Position numbers and translations under genes: made by a program. This document shows positions 36,300-37,202 of a DNA stretch of 37,202 nt, in pieces (the stretch's first letter is position 1; each line of letters begins with the position of its first letter). Under the pieces are notes generated by a model. It worked only from the letters and a program-made list of their open reading frames with translations, ran no database searches and was not told the origin of the DNA. The DNA comes from Treponema sp. GTDB lineage: Bacteria; Spirochaetota; Spirochaetia; Treponematales; Treponemataceae. The stretch is from positions 1 through 37,202 of the forward strand of contig JAILLQ010000049.1 in the NCBI GenBank assembly GCA_024693045.1, in the 5' to 3' direction.

Positions 36300-37202
36300 T
36301 TCTATAAAAGCTATAAATGATGATTACAAGGGAATTCAAAGTCCCAGAGATTTATATCGGGCCCTTTCTTTTGTTTGGTGTGCGGAAACCTGTGCTCCTC
36401 GGATGAGGGAAAATTGGTCCAGGGAAAATCCTACTATGGGTCAGTGCTCGATTACGGCTTTTCTTGCCCAGGATATTTTTGGTGGAGAGGTTCGCGGAAT
36501 TCTTAGAGCTGGTGGAAATTACCATTGTTACAATGTGGTTAATGGTTCTGTTTTTGATTTAACTAGTGGTCAGTTCGGGGATGAAAAACTTTGCTATGAA
36601 GGAAATCCTCTGCAATCCAGAGAAGTTCATTTTGCCAAGGTTGAAAAATTCGAACGATACAAGTATCTTAAAAATCAACTGAAAGACCTTTGCGATTCTT
36701 CCCTTTTTGTGAGCCACCCTATGAGAAGGCGGGATCGTGAAATTACAGATTTTGACACCATTATTAAAATGATTGATTCCTGTGACATAGTTAGAATAGG
36801 GCTTTTTGATAAGGATGAGCCGGATTTTCCCTATATAATCCCTGTGAATTTTGGTTACAAGGTTCAGGACGGAAAAGTTTTTCTGTATATTCATGGTGCA
36901 AGGGCAGGGCGGAAATGGGACCTTCTCCGGCAGACCAGTTTTTGTTCCGTACAAATGGACATTGATGACGGAATGGAACTAATTCCTTCGGCAAAGGACA
37001 TAACAGAAAGATTTCGTTCTGTTATGGCAAAGGCTAGAATCACCCTGCTTTCTAGTGATGAACTGGTTAAGGCTATGGAAATCTGCGTGAACCGCTACCA
37101 GAAGTGCAGGGACTTTGACTGGAACCGGGCTGCTCTTTCCTATGTTGCTGTCTGGGAACTGGAACTTTCTTCTATTTCTGCAAAATGGAACAAAATCAAG
37201 GG
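36268..37202 (+). CDS. YunG-like / NimA-like (PNPOx-fold) fusion protein, partial
   Basis: The ATG at 36268 follows AGGAGG by 4 nt and the frame is open to the end of the window (311 codons). Residues 1-125 resemble the YunG family (PTMGQCSITAFLAQDIFGGE, YNVVNGSVFDLTSGQFGD). From about 157 a split-barrel flavin domain of the NimA / pyridoxamine-oxidase-like type follows (ITDFDTIIKMIDSCDIVRIG, FPYIIPVNFGYKVQDGKVFL, YIHGARAGRKWDLL), reaching ALSYVAVWELELSSISAKW. NimA-type proteins bind flavin or haem and some reduce nitroimidazoles. The N-terminal extension is unusual. Confidence 0.7.
   Translation, partial: MKYNFFGQENDSIKAINDDYKGIQSPRDLYRALSFVWCAETCAPRMRENWSRENPTMGQCSITAFLAQDIFGGEVRGILRAGGNYHCYNVVNGSVFDLTSGQFGDEKLCYEGNPLQSREVHFAKVEKFERYKYLKNQLKDLCDSSLFVSHPMRRRDREITDFDTIIKMIDSCDIVRIGLFDKDEPDFPYIIPVNFGYKVQDGKVFLYIHGARAGRKWDLLRQTSFCSVQMDIDDGMELIPSAKDITERFRSVMAKARITLLSSDELVKAMEICVNRYQKCRDFDWNRAALSYVAVWELELSSISAKWNKIK

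Overview
The window is AT-rich bacterial DNA. It looks like a host-associated anaerobic spirochaete of the Treponema type. That is a judgement from the protein flavour: a FeoA-FeoA-FeoB set with a FeoB-associated Cys-rich protein, a FemX-type ligase, a DUF2271 lipidless secreted protein, TTG starts with strong Shine-Dalgarno sequences, and many rumen/gut-type accessory genes. I could not test it by alignment.

Left part (1-12.5 kb), mostly ordinary chromosome. After the end of an aminotransferase comes a sulfur amino-acid operon: methyltransferase, MccB/MetB-like and MccA/CysK-like PLP enzymes, alpha/beta hydrolase and LysR regulator. Its leader encodes a 26-residue peptide with four Cys codons in seven, overlapping an antiterminator/terminator pair, so it looks like a cysteine-sensing ribosome-mediated attenuator. 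Next are a convergent FemX-like gene, an iron operon feoA-feoA-feoB-(Cys-rich/HMA protein) behind a palindrome-covered promoter, a deoxyribonucleotidase-like HAD gene, and a TetR / flavin reductase / secreted DUF2271 operon.

Middle part (12.5-31.7 kb), an accessory island. A deletion derivative of an IS3-type element sits in what looks like a GGDEF gene remnant. To its right is a WYL-domain regulator and then a set of small, mostly divergent transcription units: DEDDh exonuclease, SNF2-type helicase, a 90-residue protein resembling only the GyrA C-gate arm, a cREC receiver protein, a protein resembling only the membrane half of FlhA, and a double-AAA+ ATPase. In front of these units lies the same 17-bp palindrome, CTATC-N7-GATAG, at least eight times. 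It usually sits 10-11 nt upstream of a -10 hexamer, where the -35 element should be. I read this as one WYL-controlled regulon and the best candidate for an undescribed stress or anti-phage system. Between these units sit other defence-type genes without the box: a pair of DUF262 (GmrSD-like) proteins, a PLD nuclease and a PD-(D/E)XK nuclease with a frameshift at an A7 run. A MIF-like tautomerase and a LigT-like phosphodiesterase lie at the left side.

Right part (31.7-37.2 kb). A decayed stretch with gene fragments is followed by an AlbA_2/HATPase regulator-like gene behind four TTTTCGTAA repeats, a probable gene remnant, a Fic protein, a truncated lipoprotein gene and a YunG-like/NimA-like fusion that runs off the end.

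A second hidden layer is a 60-64 bp palindromic element in three copies (two around the PLD gene, one in the Fic gene). Its two hairpins differ in sequence but keep pairing, and each copy is flanked by AT. One copy splits the Fic catalytic motif in frame and one shifts the frame of the PLD gene.
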